From: Ruminococcus bovis
GTDB lineage: Bacteria; Bacillota; Clostridia; Oscillospirales; Acutalibacteraceae
Length of the DNA stretch: 64,000 bases
Reading direction: 5' to 3'
Assembly: GCF_005601135.1 (NCBI RefSeq)
Contig: NZ_CP039381.1
Span: forward strand, 617,941 to 681,940
Below the pieces are notes generated by a model. That model saw only the letters and a program-made list of their open reading frames with translations. It was not told where the DNA came from and did not search any database. This document shows, piece after piece, positions 45,101-52,082 of this stretch; position 1 is the stretch's first letter; every line of letters begins with the position of its first letter. The translations under genes and the position numbers were made by a program.

Positions 45101-46756
45101 CTCATCGGAGATTTCTTTGAGATAGAAGGTGTTGTCACTGAGCGTATAGGTGACCGGCTTCTGACCGTAGCAGTTGTCGGGGTCGGCAGCTGCCTGGTCG
45201 AGGGTGACGCCGTCGGGCAGCGTCCACGGATAGGCGTAGCCGTATACGTCTGTATAATATTTCAGATTGCCGATCGTCGCGCTGGGATTCTCTTTGAACT
45301 CCAGCAGCGAATAATCGCGGATATAGTCAGAGTTCCGCACATATCTATCCGAGACATCATAGCCGTTCTTTGTGGAATAGAAGTGACCGCTCGGATGCTC
45401 AAAACGCGGAGCTTGCTTATAATATGCCGCGCGGCTCGTGAGGGTGGATGTGGAATCGACCTTGTCGGCGGGCTGTAACGTGACAGAAACGGAATTGTTC
45501 AGCGAATAGCGACCGTTTTGCTCAAGAAGCGCGTCATAGGTGGATTTTTTGTGCGCCGTCAGCACATATACGGTCATATACTCGGAACGTGAATTCGTGA
45601 TCGTGAGAGAGCGCTGATAGGTTCCGTCCGCCCCCCTGTAGCCTAACAGCTCCGCGTCAGTCTCATTGAAGGTGTCGCTGAACGTAAGATTGTATGGCTG
45701 GGTAGCGTCTGCCTCCGTATCGATTGTCCAGATCAGATACTCATAGTCGTTGGGATTGTCGGGCTTGACCGTGTCGCCCCACGCGGTCTTCCATTCGGGA
45801 TATGCCGAGTAGGGATTCAATTTTTCGACTTTCCTCAATGTGGCGGTGGTGTCGATGTATACGGGAACCTTCTGTGTTTCGCGGGAGCAATGAGCCGAAC
45901 CGTTATCAATCGCGATTTTCGCTTGGAACAGATCGGATCCGCCCTTGTCGTTGCATGCGTCTTCTGACAGATAGTCGGCGTAATCAAAAGTCGGCTTAGT
46001 TGTCGTATAGCTGACTTCGATAAATCCGCTCTGCGCGGCGCTGCAGGAGAGACGGTTGAAGATGACGAGGTTCTCACCGACCTCCTTGTAGACAAACAGA
46101 TTGCTGGCCGTCAGATCATCCTCCGTGTATTCGGGGATCGGCAGCTCGTAGCTATCGGCGAAATTGCCGTCCCTGTCGCGCAAAATCGACTTCGGAATCG
46201 TGATATGTATCTGATCCTCCGCGTATTCACCGACTCCCGAGAAGGCGTAGAAAATGCGATAGGTGAAGCTGTGACCGGAATCGCTGTTCTCCGCCGTCCA
46301 CACATAGTCGCCGTCGCTGTTGAGCACGGCGCCCGAACGCAGGACGGCACGCATATCGTTTATTTCGATTTCCTGACCGCTGGAGCCTGTTGCGGCAAGC
46401 ATATGCATTGCCTTCCTCGGGCGGGCAAGCTCCTCCTCACTGACCTTGCCCGTCAGCTGGTCGGAGTATGTTCCGATCTCCTCGCCGTCAACGTCCTTCA
46501 TTTTGTTAGAACCATTGACCGTGATCTCTTCGAAGGTCTGTCCCGGCTCATAGCTCTTTGACGGGATTCCGACGTAGCTTCCGTCTGTACCGTCCGCGAG
46601 CATTCCTGACTCGGATACAAACACCTCCTCCAGATCCACCGACTGCGATTTCGCCTCATCATCGGTCGCCTTATTCGCCATGATATTCGCAATCGGATTA
46701 GAGCTGATCAATAATACACTGATCATCACAATAGAGAAAATGCTTTTCAACATCAT
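39185..46756 (-). CDS. Giant pilus tip adhesin with BspA repeats and CnaB-like domains
   Basis: A 2523-residue surface protein. Signal peptide is about 1-27. Residues about 100-1100 are large beta-rich adhesin modules of unknown fold. Three SpaA/CnaB-type domains lie at about 1120-1420 (E-boxes such as GTYTLKETET and GHYTLQETKAP). Nine BspA/DUF285 repeats of 26 residues are at about 1579-1813 (LSGWDTG.VT.M..MF..CS). Four further Cna-like domains are at about 2015-2440 (SVTEQLGK, TVTEAENS, TVSEQACN, ILREKQAPFGY). The C-terminus has ELAVTGAGG, a helix and KNRKNNIKEK: a sorting signal with AVTG in place of LPxTG. GGAGGGAAAG precedes the ATG. Size and first position in the operon indicate the tip adhesin. 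The ligand is unknown. Confidence 0.9.
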   Translation of the reverse strand: MMLKSIFSIVMISVLLISSNPIANIMANKATDDEAKSQSVDLEEVFVSESGMLADGTDGSYVGIPSKSYEPGQTFEEITVNGSNKMKDVDGEEIGTYSDQLTGKVSEEELARPRKAMHMLAATGSSGQEIEINDMRAVLRSGAVLNSDGDYVWTAENSDSGHSFTYRIFYAFSGVGEYAEDQIHITIPKSILRDRDGNFADSYELPIPEYTEDDLTASNLFVYKEVGENLVIFNRLSCSAAQSGFIEVSYTTTKPTFDYADYLSEDACNDKGGSDLFQAKIAIDNGSAHCSRETQKVPVYIDTTATLRKVEKLNPYSAYPEWKTAWGDTVKPDNPNDYEYLIWTIDTEADATQPYNLTFSDTFNETDAELLGYRGADGTYQRSLTITNSRSEYMTVYVLTAHKKSTYDALLEQNGRYSLNNSVSVTLQPADKVDSTSTLTSRAAYYKQAPRFEHPSGHFYSTKNGYDVSDRYVRNSDYIRDYSLLEFKENPSATIGNLKYYTDVYGYAYPWTLPDGVTLDQAAADPDNCYGQKPVTYTLSDNTFYLKEISDEEYSGKLTAADYEFEKLTLYYYTMKATYNEESMDFDTQTFRFPDDVIDVYAKVGGNEEYIKIAVYTPYTGKYDFTDDAEGIVDKSKTDGTDISFLGNVTGFRLETSNAHWYTKLGAYPYVKLKHSDTVDKYADSAIGENSVSKLCLKNTSASKISQSNRTIISFTRSADDYITGKNKSSLLKKSFVGATNSAKKREYTVTWNVSMSESYRDNESTYPIPQQSGVFYDLLPEGAVYKKDSLSVYAGSTKLESWKYTVTVDDNYRNSGRTMLKIAINESADSYRFVYSTVHPWEAIADYGTTLLNTVAYETGNSSITKGKTSSETGGLTESALMQNLDPSAGDSKRFLYTEYNHDASLLVATNLGLEKKVRGTDDTSYSQSAVTYNDNNYYYNVRFATDDHSKASKLIAFDSLENYKVVSGKDAGKTSEWRGIFQSVDTHQLERLGIAPKVYYSTVSGLVIDEAHKDLSDTSVWTRSDSFAGDLSSVKAIAVDMRTAKDGTPYEMPVNTGAQFTVYMRAPHGIDSNEITPRAFNNIYLNNNTINVETGSESGERIIHQDYTEITLKIVADLELLKVSSEDHNVVVPGIKFNLSGTSVYGTKVNETLYTDETGRITRRNLERGTYTLKETETNSDFFLNDTVFTVTVDKNGDLTINGSTEVKPYVIENPPRVHGDLEFLKKGMIDGTTDTAPLTGAEFKLEGVSNYGNSVLKYGTSQNGGVVTITDIEWGTYKLTETKTADGYIISTEEYSVVCDKYGIVTLYQIEDGSPVEVKPAENGYSVILNEPLHNFRLVKYDPLTNALLSGAEFTLKGTSDYGTPVDKTETSGASGSEKGIVFFKGLEPGHYTLQETKAPERYQLDPTVRTVTVSSAGEITVSGLTKRPSDWHSGFYTDCFGVPNTRAYEGEITITKQWLDADGNPITDSSDLPIPVVHVDTSEPKIDLPPQDAYLANNNTFRNSLSGATTFKKTQEESYTISTLPEGAVKVDDGTTRASIFVWKEGADAYWWSDAATAHLPDNSRDLFWDYKLSLVSVDLSGFDTSNVTNMSGMFYWCSNLTTLNLSGWDTGRVTDMNSMFDGCSSLTSLDLSGWDTGSVTNITYMFRYCYNLTTLNLSGWDTGRVTTMNSMFDSCSSLTSLNLSGWDTVSVTNMGYMFRECSNLTNLKLSGWETGSVTNMYSMFYNCRNLTNLDLSGWKTGRVTDMNSMFDGCSSLTSLDLSGWDTGSVTSMYYMFYNCSNLKTVYVGDLWSTEKVTDSDHMFSYCTELVGGAGTTYDQSYTDKTYARVDKGTDEPGYFTYKEYVPPTGHKDDEPVGATLNNVLGGLINNKLVSAVFGDSSAENSQAAPEIQTVKKPEMLAAGRPDISAAIDFKSDIALGDPGDSDTNTNTVTFSQITNSEVTSNSDDAEGKWLDNRDGTWTYKMKVFNVPATYYIWEEPIPGFKCDLDNSTGYTVINYPKQNSATITNTRTTTDTCSLTLKKVLTGNASDYPEYDLENMDYTFHVTLMGEGVEGKKVFGYTKFNNGTADVTLKAGEQITFTNIPRGVEYSVTEQLGKNYQGVFDTTYSPSGTLTEDNSDVTFTVTNNIKPKKSFDITKHVLPYENGELDAEDLDRVFTFNVNLHEDINGLFGDLIFTGGTATAYLKHDETVSITGLPGTVETYTVTEAENSLYTCDKPEQSGTLTVGETAHVVFNNKKIPETERETGSFTLKKLINGKTTTDNEFAFNIAMSKLDKNAVYTLSDGTQFTTDQNGTVNLTLTLKHGDSVTFSDLPVGAEYTVSEQACNYTASYTISGTDRVAPLTDKNTVTDRQLTTSAITVQKDDDITIAFTNTDKRYDVRIAKVDEDDEFVTDAVLQIIEKGNEENVLDEWVTTEDYHTAQIPQGTYILREKQAPFGYMKAPDIEFTVNADGTITSGGENVLMLKMVDKPVELAVTGAGGVIPVAALASITFVILLAAVVIKNRKNNIKEKRSTTK
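41318..42022 (-). repeat. Nine tandem 78-bp coding repeats (BspA/DUF285 units)
   Basis: Eight units of 26 codons and a last divergent unit of 27 codons, within the tip adhesin. The consensus is LTxLxLSGWDTGxVTxMxxMFxxCSx. Nucleotide identity between units is very high (for example the units near 41460 and 41860), implying recent duplication or gene conversion. Confidence 0.9.
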
Positions 46757-46793
46757 TCTTTCCCTCCATTCATTAGTTTAAAAACAATATTTG

Positions 46794-47765
46794 TTATCCG
46801 TTAAAGTAATTATCCTGCTTATCCAAATGTGAGGCACAGTATCTGCGGCGGAACTCAAATGGCGTTGCGCCATATTTTGCCTTAAACGCAGCACCGAATT
46901 TTGTGTGAGTGGAGTAACCGACACGCTGAGCAATTTCTCCGATTTGATAATCGGTTTCGCACAGCATTTCCTCGGCGCGCTCCATACGCACTTTTATTTG
47001 ATATTCCTTTATTTCGTAACCGTACACGCTAAAAAAATACTTATTAAGCGTTGTTCCGCTTATTTTAAATTTTTCAGCAAAATACTTGGTTGTCCACGGC
47101 TCGTCATAGCGTTCTGTTAAACAGTTCATAATCTCCTCTGCAATTTTCAGCTGAGATTTTTTTACTAACCTGCGGCTTCCCGAATTTGAAGTGCTGATAT
47201 CATCTATATAATGCAATCCAACTTCAATCGCTTTTATCAAAACCATGTCCTGACTCTCGTTTGAGAAGCACATGCCTAAAAGGGTCTCCACCGCACGGCG
47301 AGTCAAGTTTGACTGTCGGAAATAAAACAGGGAATCCTTTTTTTCTTTATTCAAGCCCGATTCTACCACTCTATCTTTCAAACGCGAATAAATACTATCA
47401 CCCTTAGGCATTTTATCTAAATATAATACAGTTACCAAGCCGAGATAATCAGACGAAACATCAAGAAACGGATAATCGTCTAATCTCCGTTCTGCAACTC
47501 CATCGCGAGGATTAATCACCTTGATGCAGTTGTCTTTCTTATGCTTGTATGTACCCGATAAGCATACGGCACAAAGAATAAAGTGACCCCGTGATAAATT
47601 ATTCATTATCAGTCTTTTTACTTCCTCTTGTATTCCGCACCTTATATCACAGGCAAAGATATGAACTCCTTCCATAGGACAATACGCAACTATTCTTCCG
47701 CCGTTTTTCAGCGATATCTCAAGCCTGCGGTTATCCTTATCGTTAATTACATCGTTATATGTCAA
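46794..47765 (-). CDS. AraC family transcriptional regulator of the pilus operon
   Basis: A regulator of about 323 residues. The C-terminal 100 residues form the AraC double helix-turn-helix: WTTKYFAEKFKISGTTLNKYFFSVYG, then ERAEEMLCETDYQIGEIAQRVGYSTHTKFGAAFKAKYGATPFEFRR (landmarks). The N-terminal 200 residues are an unassigned sensory region with several Cys. I prefer TTG 47765 (MTYNDVINDKD) because GGGAGG lies ten bases before it; the frame extends 17 codons further to a TTG at 47816 without a ribosome site. It lies 37 bases before the tip adhesin on the same strand and probably activates the pilus genes. Confidence 0.8.
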   Translation of the reverse strand: MTYNDVINDKDNRRLEISLKNGGRIVAYCPMEGVHIFACDIRCGIQEEVKRLIMNNLSRGHFILCAVCLSGTYKHKKDNCIKVINPRDGVAERRLDDYPFLDVSSDYLGLVTVLYLDKMPKGDSIYSRLKDRVVESGLNKEKKDSLFYFRQSNLTRRAVETLLGMCFSNESQDMVLIKAIEVGLHYIDDISTSNSGSRRLVKKSQLKIAEEIMNCLTERYDEPWTTKYFAEKFKISGTTLNKYFFSVYGYEIKEYQIKVRMERAEEMLCETDYQIGEIAQRVGYSTHTKFGAAFKAKYGATPFEFRRRYCASHLDKQDNYFNG

Positions 47766-48111
47766 ATACTCAATACCTCCCAATATATTACACGATAACA
47801 ATGAATGTGCTTGCAATTTCTTATATTGTAGATAATAGCACTATTTTAATACTTTTTCTATCCCGATTATCAATTTTTATTCCATCTGCACAATGATTTG
47901 TAAAATTTTCATATTATTTTGGCTTTATTCGAAAAATAAATCAGTACAAAAGGACATGAAATAATTGTCTTGTCTCGTTTTCAATTTTCAGAATTACCGT
48001 TTCGCTGATTTCTGTGATGTCTGCACCTGCAACGTGCGCTCGTAGAATCACCCTATTGCTTAACACGACAGTGTTTCGGCGGCAAATGTATTTCTTTTGG
48101 TTTTCTGCTTT

Positions 48112-48148
48112 TAGCACAAAAAAATACGAGAGGTGATGAAACCTCCCG
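48112..48148 (-). terminator. Terminator downstream of the decayed defence genes
   Basis: Minus strand: seven-bp stem GGGAGGT / ACCTCTC (one G-U pair), loop TTCATC, then GTATTTTTTT. Confidence 0.6.
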
Positions 48149-48238
48149 CAAACGGTAAATCATTTAATTGACATCATAGCCACATTCCGACAAAAGGATT
48201 GTGCACCGATAAAATTTCATTTACAACCCAAACTACTG

Positions 48239-48352
48239 TCATTTCTTCACCCTGAAATTATCCGAGTAACAGCCCGCGTATTCCTTTGAGTCAAAAGTAA
48301 TCTTGACGGGCTGAGGGTACACAAAATCTTTGACGTTCGACTTTCTTAAGCA
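48239..48352 (-). pseudogene. Unidentified gene fragment
   Basis: About 38 codons, KDFVYPQPVKITFDSKEY...NFRVKK and a TGA, entered from a stop with no start codon. Looks like the C-terminal end of a lost protein. No family recognised. Confidence 0.35.
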
Positions 48353-48361
48353 GCCATGAGA

Positions 48362-48891
48362 TCACCCCTCACACAGCCCCTCATAATAGGTTTTCTCACT
48401 ATCGGAGATTATTATATTCTCATTTGATAAACTAACAGGAATGCTGATAAAAAATTCTTTACACCGTTGAATGCTGATTTGATTTTTTTCTGTTGTCAGA
48501 ATCGCACTGCCAAGCTTCCGCGCGATTGCCGCCGTAACAGATTCTTCAAAAAACAGCCAATCATGTGCACCGTTCCCTGAACGGGAACGCTCAACAGCTA
48601 ACGGTATATCGAACTGTCTGCACACGGTTCTGACAGCGGTGACATCATCTTTCCGGTTTTCCTGCCGATAAATAAGGATTTGAACAACGCTATTTTCTTT
48701 TCGGGCGAAGCGTATTTATTGAACGCAGGCTCTTCGCGTTTTGCATTTTCAAGCCAAGCTTCAACCGGGCAGATAAAAGAACAGCCGTGCTCATTCTCGA
48801 AGAGCACAGCTGTCCTGTCGGTTATCATATCTGTTTCGGTTTTGATAAAGCGATATTCTTTTCCGTTAATGATAGCTTTTTGATTCATCAT
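48362..48891 (-). pseudogene. Remnant of a TOTE-type archaeo-eukaryotic primase
   Basis: Two overlapping frames. The first (48598-48891) has a normal N-terminal region and then ASPEKKIALFKSLFIGRK, a motif found at the beginning of TOTE conflict-system primases. The second (48362-48625) carries VCRQFDIPLAVERSRSGNGAHDWLFFEE and AIARKLGSAIL, the core catalytic-region motif of the same family. About 100 residues that should lie between them are missing, the frame changes at the junction, and the C-terminal two-thirds including the helicase are absent. The gene is therefore dead. It lies on the same strand as the HEPN/MNT remnant. Confidence 0.7.
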
Positions 48892-48956
48892 TTTTCCTTA
48901 TTTGCTGTATTCAAGTTTTTTGCTATTGCTAACCGGTGCTTTGAAAGGGTTATCAT
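48888..48956 (-). pseudogene. Truncated HEPN toxin remnant
   Basis: A 22-codon frame, MITLSKHRLAIAKNLNTANKEK. It matches the start of HEPN-domain proteins that partner MNT nucleotidyltransferases (LSxxRLxxAKxxLxTA), then stops. The rest of the HEPN domain, including its catalytic RxxxxH, is missing. It follows the MNT gene by seven bases. Confidence 0.55.
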
Positions 48957-48963
48957 GTTCTCA

Positions 48964-49305
48964 CTAAGCAACCATCAAGCCCTCTTTCATGACATTCTGA
49001 TAAAAAGGTAATACACCCAGATACTTTCGGAAAGTATCCGCGTCCTTAATCAACGGCGTGATTTGAACATCATACGCAAGTCCTAATTCAGAGGACTTTT
49101 CTGTGATGGAATCTCTGTATCTCCACAAATTCTCGGGAGCGATCCCCTTTACCAAAATCATCATATCCACATCCGAGTCGGGCGTATAATCGCCGCGCGC
49201 ATAGGAGCCGTAGAGGATAACGGAATCAAGATGCTCACCGAAGGTCTCCCTCGCTGTTTTAGCTATTTCGGATAGAATTATCTGCAATTCACTTTTTGAG
49301 CACAT
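48964..49305 (-). CDS. MNT-type minimal nucleotidyltransferase (MntA-like antitoxin)
   Basis: A 113-residue minimal nucleotidyltransferase. The signature is SVILYGSYARGDYTPDSDVDMMIL (GSxxRG with the catalytic DVD). In MNT/HEPN toxin-antitoxin pairs this enzyme AMPylates the HEPN RNase toxin. Here the HEPN gene directly downstream is cut to 22 codons, leaving an orphan antitoxin. The gene itself seems intact, with AGGAGTGT-like ribosome site. It is the last intact gene before the right element end. Confidence 0.85.
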   Translation of the reverse strand: MCSKSELQIILSEIAKTARETFGEHLDSVILYGSYARGDYTPDSDVDMMILVKGIAPENLWRYRDSITEKSSELGLAYDVQITPLIKDADTFRKYLGVLPFYQNVMKEGLMVA

Positions 49306-49377
49306 AGGAACACTCCTTTCTCTTTGATAGTTTGATTATAGCATACCCAAATTTATGTGTCTATCTTTCTTTTGATT

Positions 49378-49638
49378 TTATACCGCCAACCCGTATTGAT
49401 ATGTAATCCTCTCAACCTGTCCCCTTTCACGCCACGAGCTCCGCATAAAATCTGTTTGTCGTACATGCCACATGACGTTAACCATATTACCACCGATCTG
49501 ACCTGCCTGACGGGATGTTAGGTCGCCGTTGTAACCGTCCTTTAGGTTAACACCTACTTCTGATGCAGCTTCCATCTTTAGCTTATTAAGAGCAGCCTTT
49601 GCTTCAGGTACATTAATCTTGTTATTTGAGTTTGACAT
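49378..49638 (-). CDS. Alpha/beta-type SASP with element-derived C-terminus
   Basis: An 86-residue hybrid. Residues 1-53 are a normal alpha/beta-type small acid-soluble spore protein (PEAKAALNKLKMEAASEVGVNL, then DGYNGDLTSRQAGQIGGNMV as landmarks), which coats spore DNA and protects it. Its usual end, KKMIESYENAVK, has been replaced by 33 residues (NVMWHVRQTD...YGLAV) supplied by the inserted element. The crossover is AA at 49478-49479. The second conserved DNA-binding block of SASPs is therefore interrupted, so this copy may be impaired. AGAAAGGA precedes the ATG. Excision would restore a 65-residue SASP. Confidence 0.9.
   Translation of the reverse strand: MSNSNNKINVPEAKAALNKLKMEAASEVGVNLKDGYNGDLTSRQAGQIGGNMVNVMWHVRQTDFMRSSWRERGQVERITYQYGLAV
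49458..49479. other. Element/chromosome junction in the SASP gene (attR)
   Basis: Arm GTCGTAC at 49458-49464, then 13 bp, then core TT/AA at 49478-49479. It is the mirror image of the junction at 26122-26143. Confidence 0.85.
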
Positions 49639-49847
49639 ATAAATTTTCCTTTCTTCTCAGCATATTCACCATAAGAATTCTTCATTTATTCTGTGAATAA
49701 TTTATCCTTATAGTGTAACAATACTGAATGTTGTTTTATTTTTCTTTATATTTTCAAGCAACAATTTCTTGTTGCAATAGTATTGTATGAGTATATAAAC
49801 GAAATATTAAATGCAAATTTTGTTTTTTATTTTGCAAATTTTTGGGC

Positions 49848-49877
49848 AAAAAAAATAAGGACTTAAAAAAGTCCTTA
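49848..49877 (-). terminator. Terminator of the DtxR-family regulator gene
   Basis: Minus strand: nine-bp stem TAAGGACTT / AAGTCCTTA, 4-base loop, then eight or more T (plus-strand A-run at 49848-49855). Confidence 0.9.
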
Positions 49878-49900
49878 AATTCGCAAAATAATAAAATCAA

Positions 49901-50284
49901 TTATTTGTTAGCCATATTTTCCATTTTCTTTGCATGGTGCTTTAGTGCAGTAAATGTTTCATCACTGATAACATGTTCAATCTTACAAGCATCAGCTGCT
50001 GCAATTTTCTCATCAACACCTAACTTTCTGAACAATGCAGTAAGTACAGTATGTCTTTCATAAGTTTTCTCGGCTACTTCCCTACCTAAATCAGTAAGAG
50101 TAAGATGACCGTCACTGTTAGCAGTAACATAACCACCGTCTTTCAGTAGTCCCATTGCTCTACTGACACTAGGCTTTGAGTAACCTAAATATTCACCAAC
50201 ATCTATAGAACGAACATAAGGATGTTCCTTACTAAGTACATATATTGATTCCAGATACATTTCGCCTGATTCTTTCAGTTGCAT
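49901..50284 (-). CDS. DtxR/MntR family metal-dependent regulator
   Basis: A 127-residue regulator. The N-terminal winged helix reads SGEMYLESIYVLSKEHPYVRSIDVGEYLGYSKPSVSRAMG (landmark; recognition helix SKPSVSRAM), with GHLTLTDLGREVA as wing. The dimerisation and metal region is RHTVLTALFRKLGVDE and CKIEHVISDETF. It lacks the C-terminal SH3 domain, like MntR. Metal is probably Mn2+ or Fe2+. AGGAGGG lies before the ATG. An A/T palindrome-like stretch (about 50305-50333) overlaps the likely promoter and may be its own operator. A manganese exporter is under riboswitch control elsewhere in the window. Confidence 0.85.
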   Translation of the reverse strand: MQLKESGEMYLESIYVLSKEHPYVRSIDVGEYLGYSKPSVSRAMGLLKDGGYVTANSDGHLTLTDLGREVAEKTYERHTVLTALFRKLGVDEKIAAADACKIEHVISDETFTALKHHAKKMENMANK

Positions 50285-50378
50285 AAATAACCCTCCTAAA
50301 ATAAGGTTATATATATTTTAACATATATATATACTTTATGCAAACATTATTTGTATAGATTTTACTTTATGTTTACAA

Positions 50379-50409
50379 AAAAGTCACCTACCAATGATAG
50401 GTGACTTTT
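50379..50409 (-). terminator. Terminator of the BIG2 secreted-protein gene
   Basis: Perfect 12-bp stem AAAAGTCACCTA / TAGGTGACTTTT with a 7-base loop. The minus strand continues in TT. Confidence 0.8.
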
Positions 50410-50420
50410 GAATTATAAAT

Positions 50421-51674
50421 TTACTTTACATTTACCTTTAGGTTAAGTGTTTTAACACCATTAACCTTTACCTTTAGGTTAGCAGTACCTTTCTTTTTAC
50501 CTACAATGAAAATTTCATTTGTTTCCTTAGCTTTTGCTACAAATACAATAACATTCTTTTTGTTGCCTGTACACTTGATAGCAATGCTTGGTACTTTGCC
50601 TTGTACTCTAACTACTGTGCTATTGCCCTTTTTAATATTAACATTAGTTTTTGAAAGTTTTGGTGCAGTAGTTACAGATATTTTAGTAGTAAGTTTTTTG
50701 CCATTAGTTAGTGTAGCAGTAACTGTTGTATTACCCTTATTTAAACCGGTTACAACACCCTTATTGTTAACTTTAGCTACTTTACTATTAGATACCTTAT
50801 AGCTCTTTACAGTACCGTTAATCAACTTAACAGTAACATTAGCACCTGACTTTACTGAATATTTTGAACTTAAGAATTTTGCTGATGTTGGGTCATATAC
50901 CTTTTTACCATCTTTGTAAACAGTAAAATGGATTACATTCTTACTGTCGACTTTATTTAGTAATGAAATAACCTTTGCAAGACTGCTGTTGTTATTTTCA
51001 TAAGCATAACGAAGTGGCTTTACTGTACCGTTATTTACAACAAATAGTCCTAATTCATCAGGATACATTTCTTGATACTTAAATGTATAATCACCTAAAT
51101 CCATTGTTTTAGCTGACATATCCGGTGCAACACCTGTAGCACTACCATAGAATATTGTGTTGTTACCGATTTTGCCTAAGTTAATAATGCCATAATCAGC
51201 ATTACCACTTGGTTTTTTGTAGCCATTACTTACCATAAACTTATAGAATGTTTGGTATGGTGTTTCATTGTTTGAAGTATCAACATCATCACCGTAAGTT
51301 AAATCACTTAATAGATAACTTGACATTCTAGTAATTTCATCTGATGATGCAAGTTTGTAAATTTGGTCTTTAGTTAAGTACAAATCGGCATTAGGAATAC
51401 CGATACAGTAGTAAGAATATTTATATTGACCTTCACCTAAAATATCATCAACAATTTTCTTGTCAACTGTATTATAAGTTCTAACATCTCTACCTAAATC
51501 GGTAAACCAAGTATCAACATAGATTTCTTCTGTGTCAGTAGCTTCAGCTAATCTTTGCTTTAGCTTATCACTAAACTTACTTGTTACATCTTTTTCTGTT
51601 TCATCAGCCATTACAACAACCATTGTAGAAAATACCATCATAATAGCCAATGTAATTGATATTAGTTTTTTCAT
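50421..51674 (-). CDS. Secreted protein with BIG2-type Ig-like domain
   Basis: A 417-residue exported protein. Signal peptide is about 1-24 (MKKLISITLAIMMVFSTMVVVMA, given as position). Residues 25-245 are an unassigned domain. Residues about 260-340 form a bacterial Ig-like group 2 domain (SKVAKVNNKGVVTGLNKGNTTVTATL is its hallmark). A second, more divergent Ig-like unit ends the protein. There is no sorting signal, so it is probably released or bound non-covalently. AGGAGG precedes the ATG. It is a single-gene transcript. Confidence 0.75.
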   Translation of the reverse strand: MKKLISITLAIMMVFSTMVVVMADETEKDVTSKFSDKLKQRLAEATDTEEIYVDTWFTDLGRDVRTYNTVDKKIVDDILGEGQYKYSYYCIGIPNADLYLTKDQIYKLASSDEITRMSSYLLSDLTYGDDVDTSNNETPYQTFYKFMVSNGYKKPSGNADYGIINLGKIGNNTIFYGSATGVAPDMSAKTMDLGDYTFKYQEMYPDELGLFVVNNGTVKPLRYAYENNNSSLAKVISLLNKVDSKNVIHFTVYKDGKKVYDPTSAKFLSSKYSVKSGANVTVKLINGTVKSYKVSNSKVAKVNNKGVVTGLNKGNTTVTATLTNGKKLTTKISVTTAPKLSKTNVNIKKGNSTVVRVQGKVPSIAIKCTGNKKNVIVFVAKAKETNEIFIVGKKKGTANLKVKVNGVKTLNLKVNVK

Positions 51675-52082
51675 AGAATTACCTCCTATTTAATCTTTTA
51701 GTTTTCTTTCATATAATGATTATACTATATAACAGCACTAAATAATAGAGCAAAAATAGCTAAAATTTGGTACTTTTTTTGTGCAGCACTATATTTTTTC
51801 TAAGTATTTTTATTTAATATATACAATATCAATATACTTATTTAAACATATTGCCAAAAGTATTTAACTAATCACACAAAAGAAATATCCCCCATAAATT
51901 GGGGGATTTCTCTTTACAAGGGGTTATATAAATAAATAGGAGATTGGGCGTTTTATTCTATGAAAATCACTTTTCATAAACACACTTTATAAACACATTT
52001 TTAATAATGATAAAAACAAAATATATTAAATTAATTTCAAGTATATTTCTATTATATATAGAAATAGTCTAAGAAATTAAAA
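51675..52082. other. 408-bp intergenic region
   Basis: No gene. Near 51720 is a minus-strand TATAAT that may be the -10 box for the BIG2 gene. A clear bidirectional hairpin lies at 51887-51907, and a short inverted repeat TATTTCTA/TAGAAATA (52044-52066) lies just past the galM stop. Confidence 0.6.
51887..51915. terminator. Hairpin terminator, bidirectional
   Basis: Perfect eight-bp stem ATCCCCCA / TGGGGGAT with loop TAAAT, flanked by A-rich and T-rich sequence. Confidence 0.65.

Larger units (their letters stand above)
47817..48361. other. 545-bp region with decayed coding fragments and a terminator
   Basis: Minus strand: a 58-codon frame from GTG 48117 to TGA 47941 (contains VVLSNRVILRAHVAGADITEI) with no ribosome site, directly after a hairpin GGGAGGT/ACCTCTC with seven T (about 48112-48148). 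A second fragment (48239-48352) is listed separately. The DNA from 47820 to 47940 is A/T-rich and probably contains the AraC gene promoter. Confidence 0.5.
26122..49479. mobile_element. 23.4-kb integrative mobilizable element carrying a pilus operon, inserted in a SASP gene
   Basis: The ends are defined by the AA core shared between the integrase 3' end (26122-26123) and the SASP gene (49478-49479). The interior is visibly richer in G+C than both flanks. Contents: serine recombinase, small conserved gene, relaxase, MobC, candidate oriT, primase/helicase-like ATPase, DUF6076-like gene, sigma factor, DUF6809-like gene, a sortase-pilus operon with AraC regulator, and decayed TOTE and HEPN/MNT genes. 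No type IV secretion genes are present, so transfer would need a helper. I infer it is mobilizable, not self-conjugative. Confidence 0.9.
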
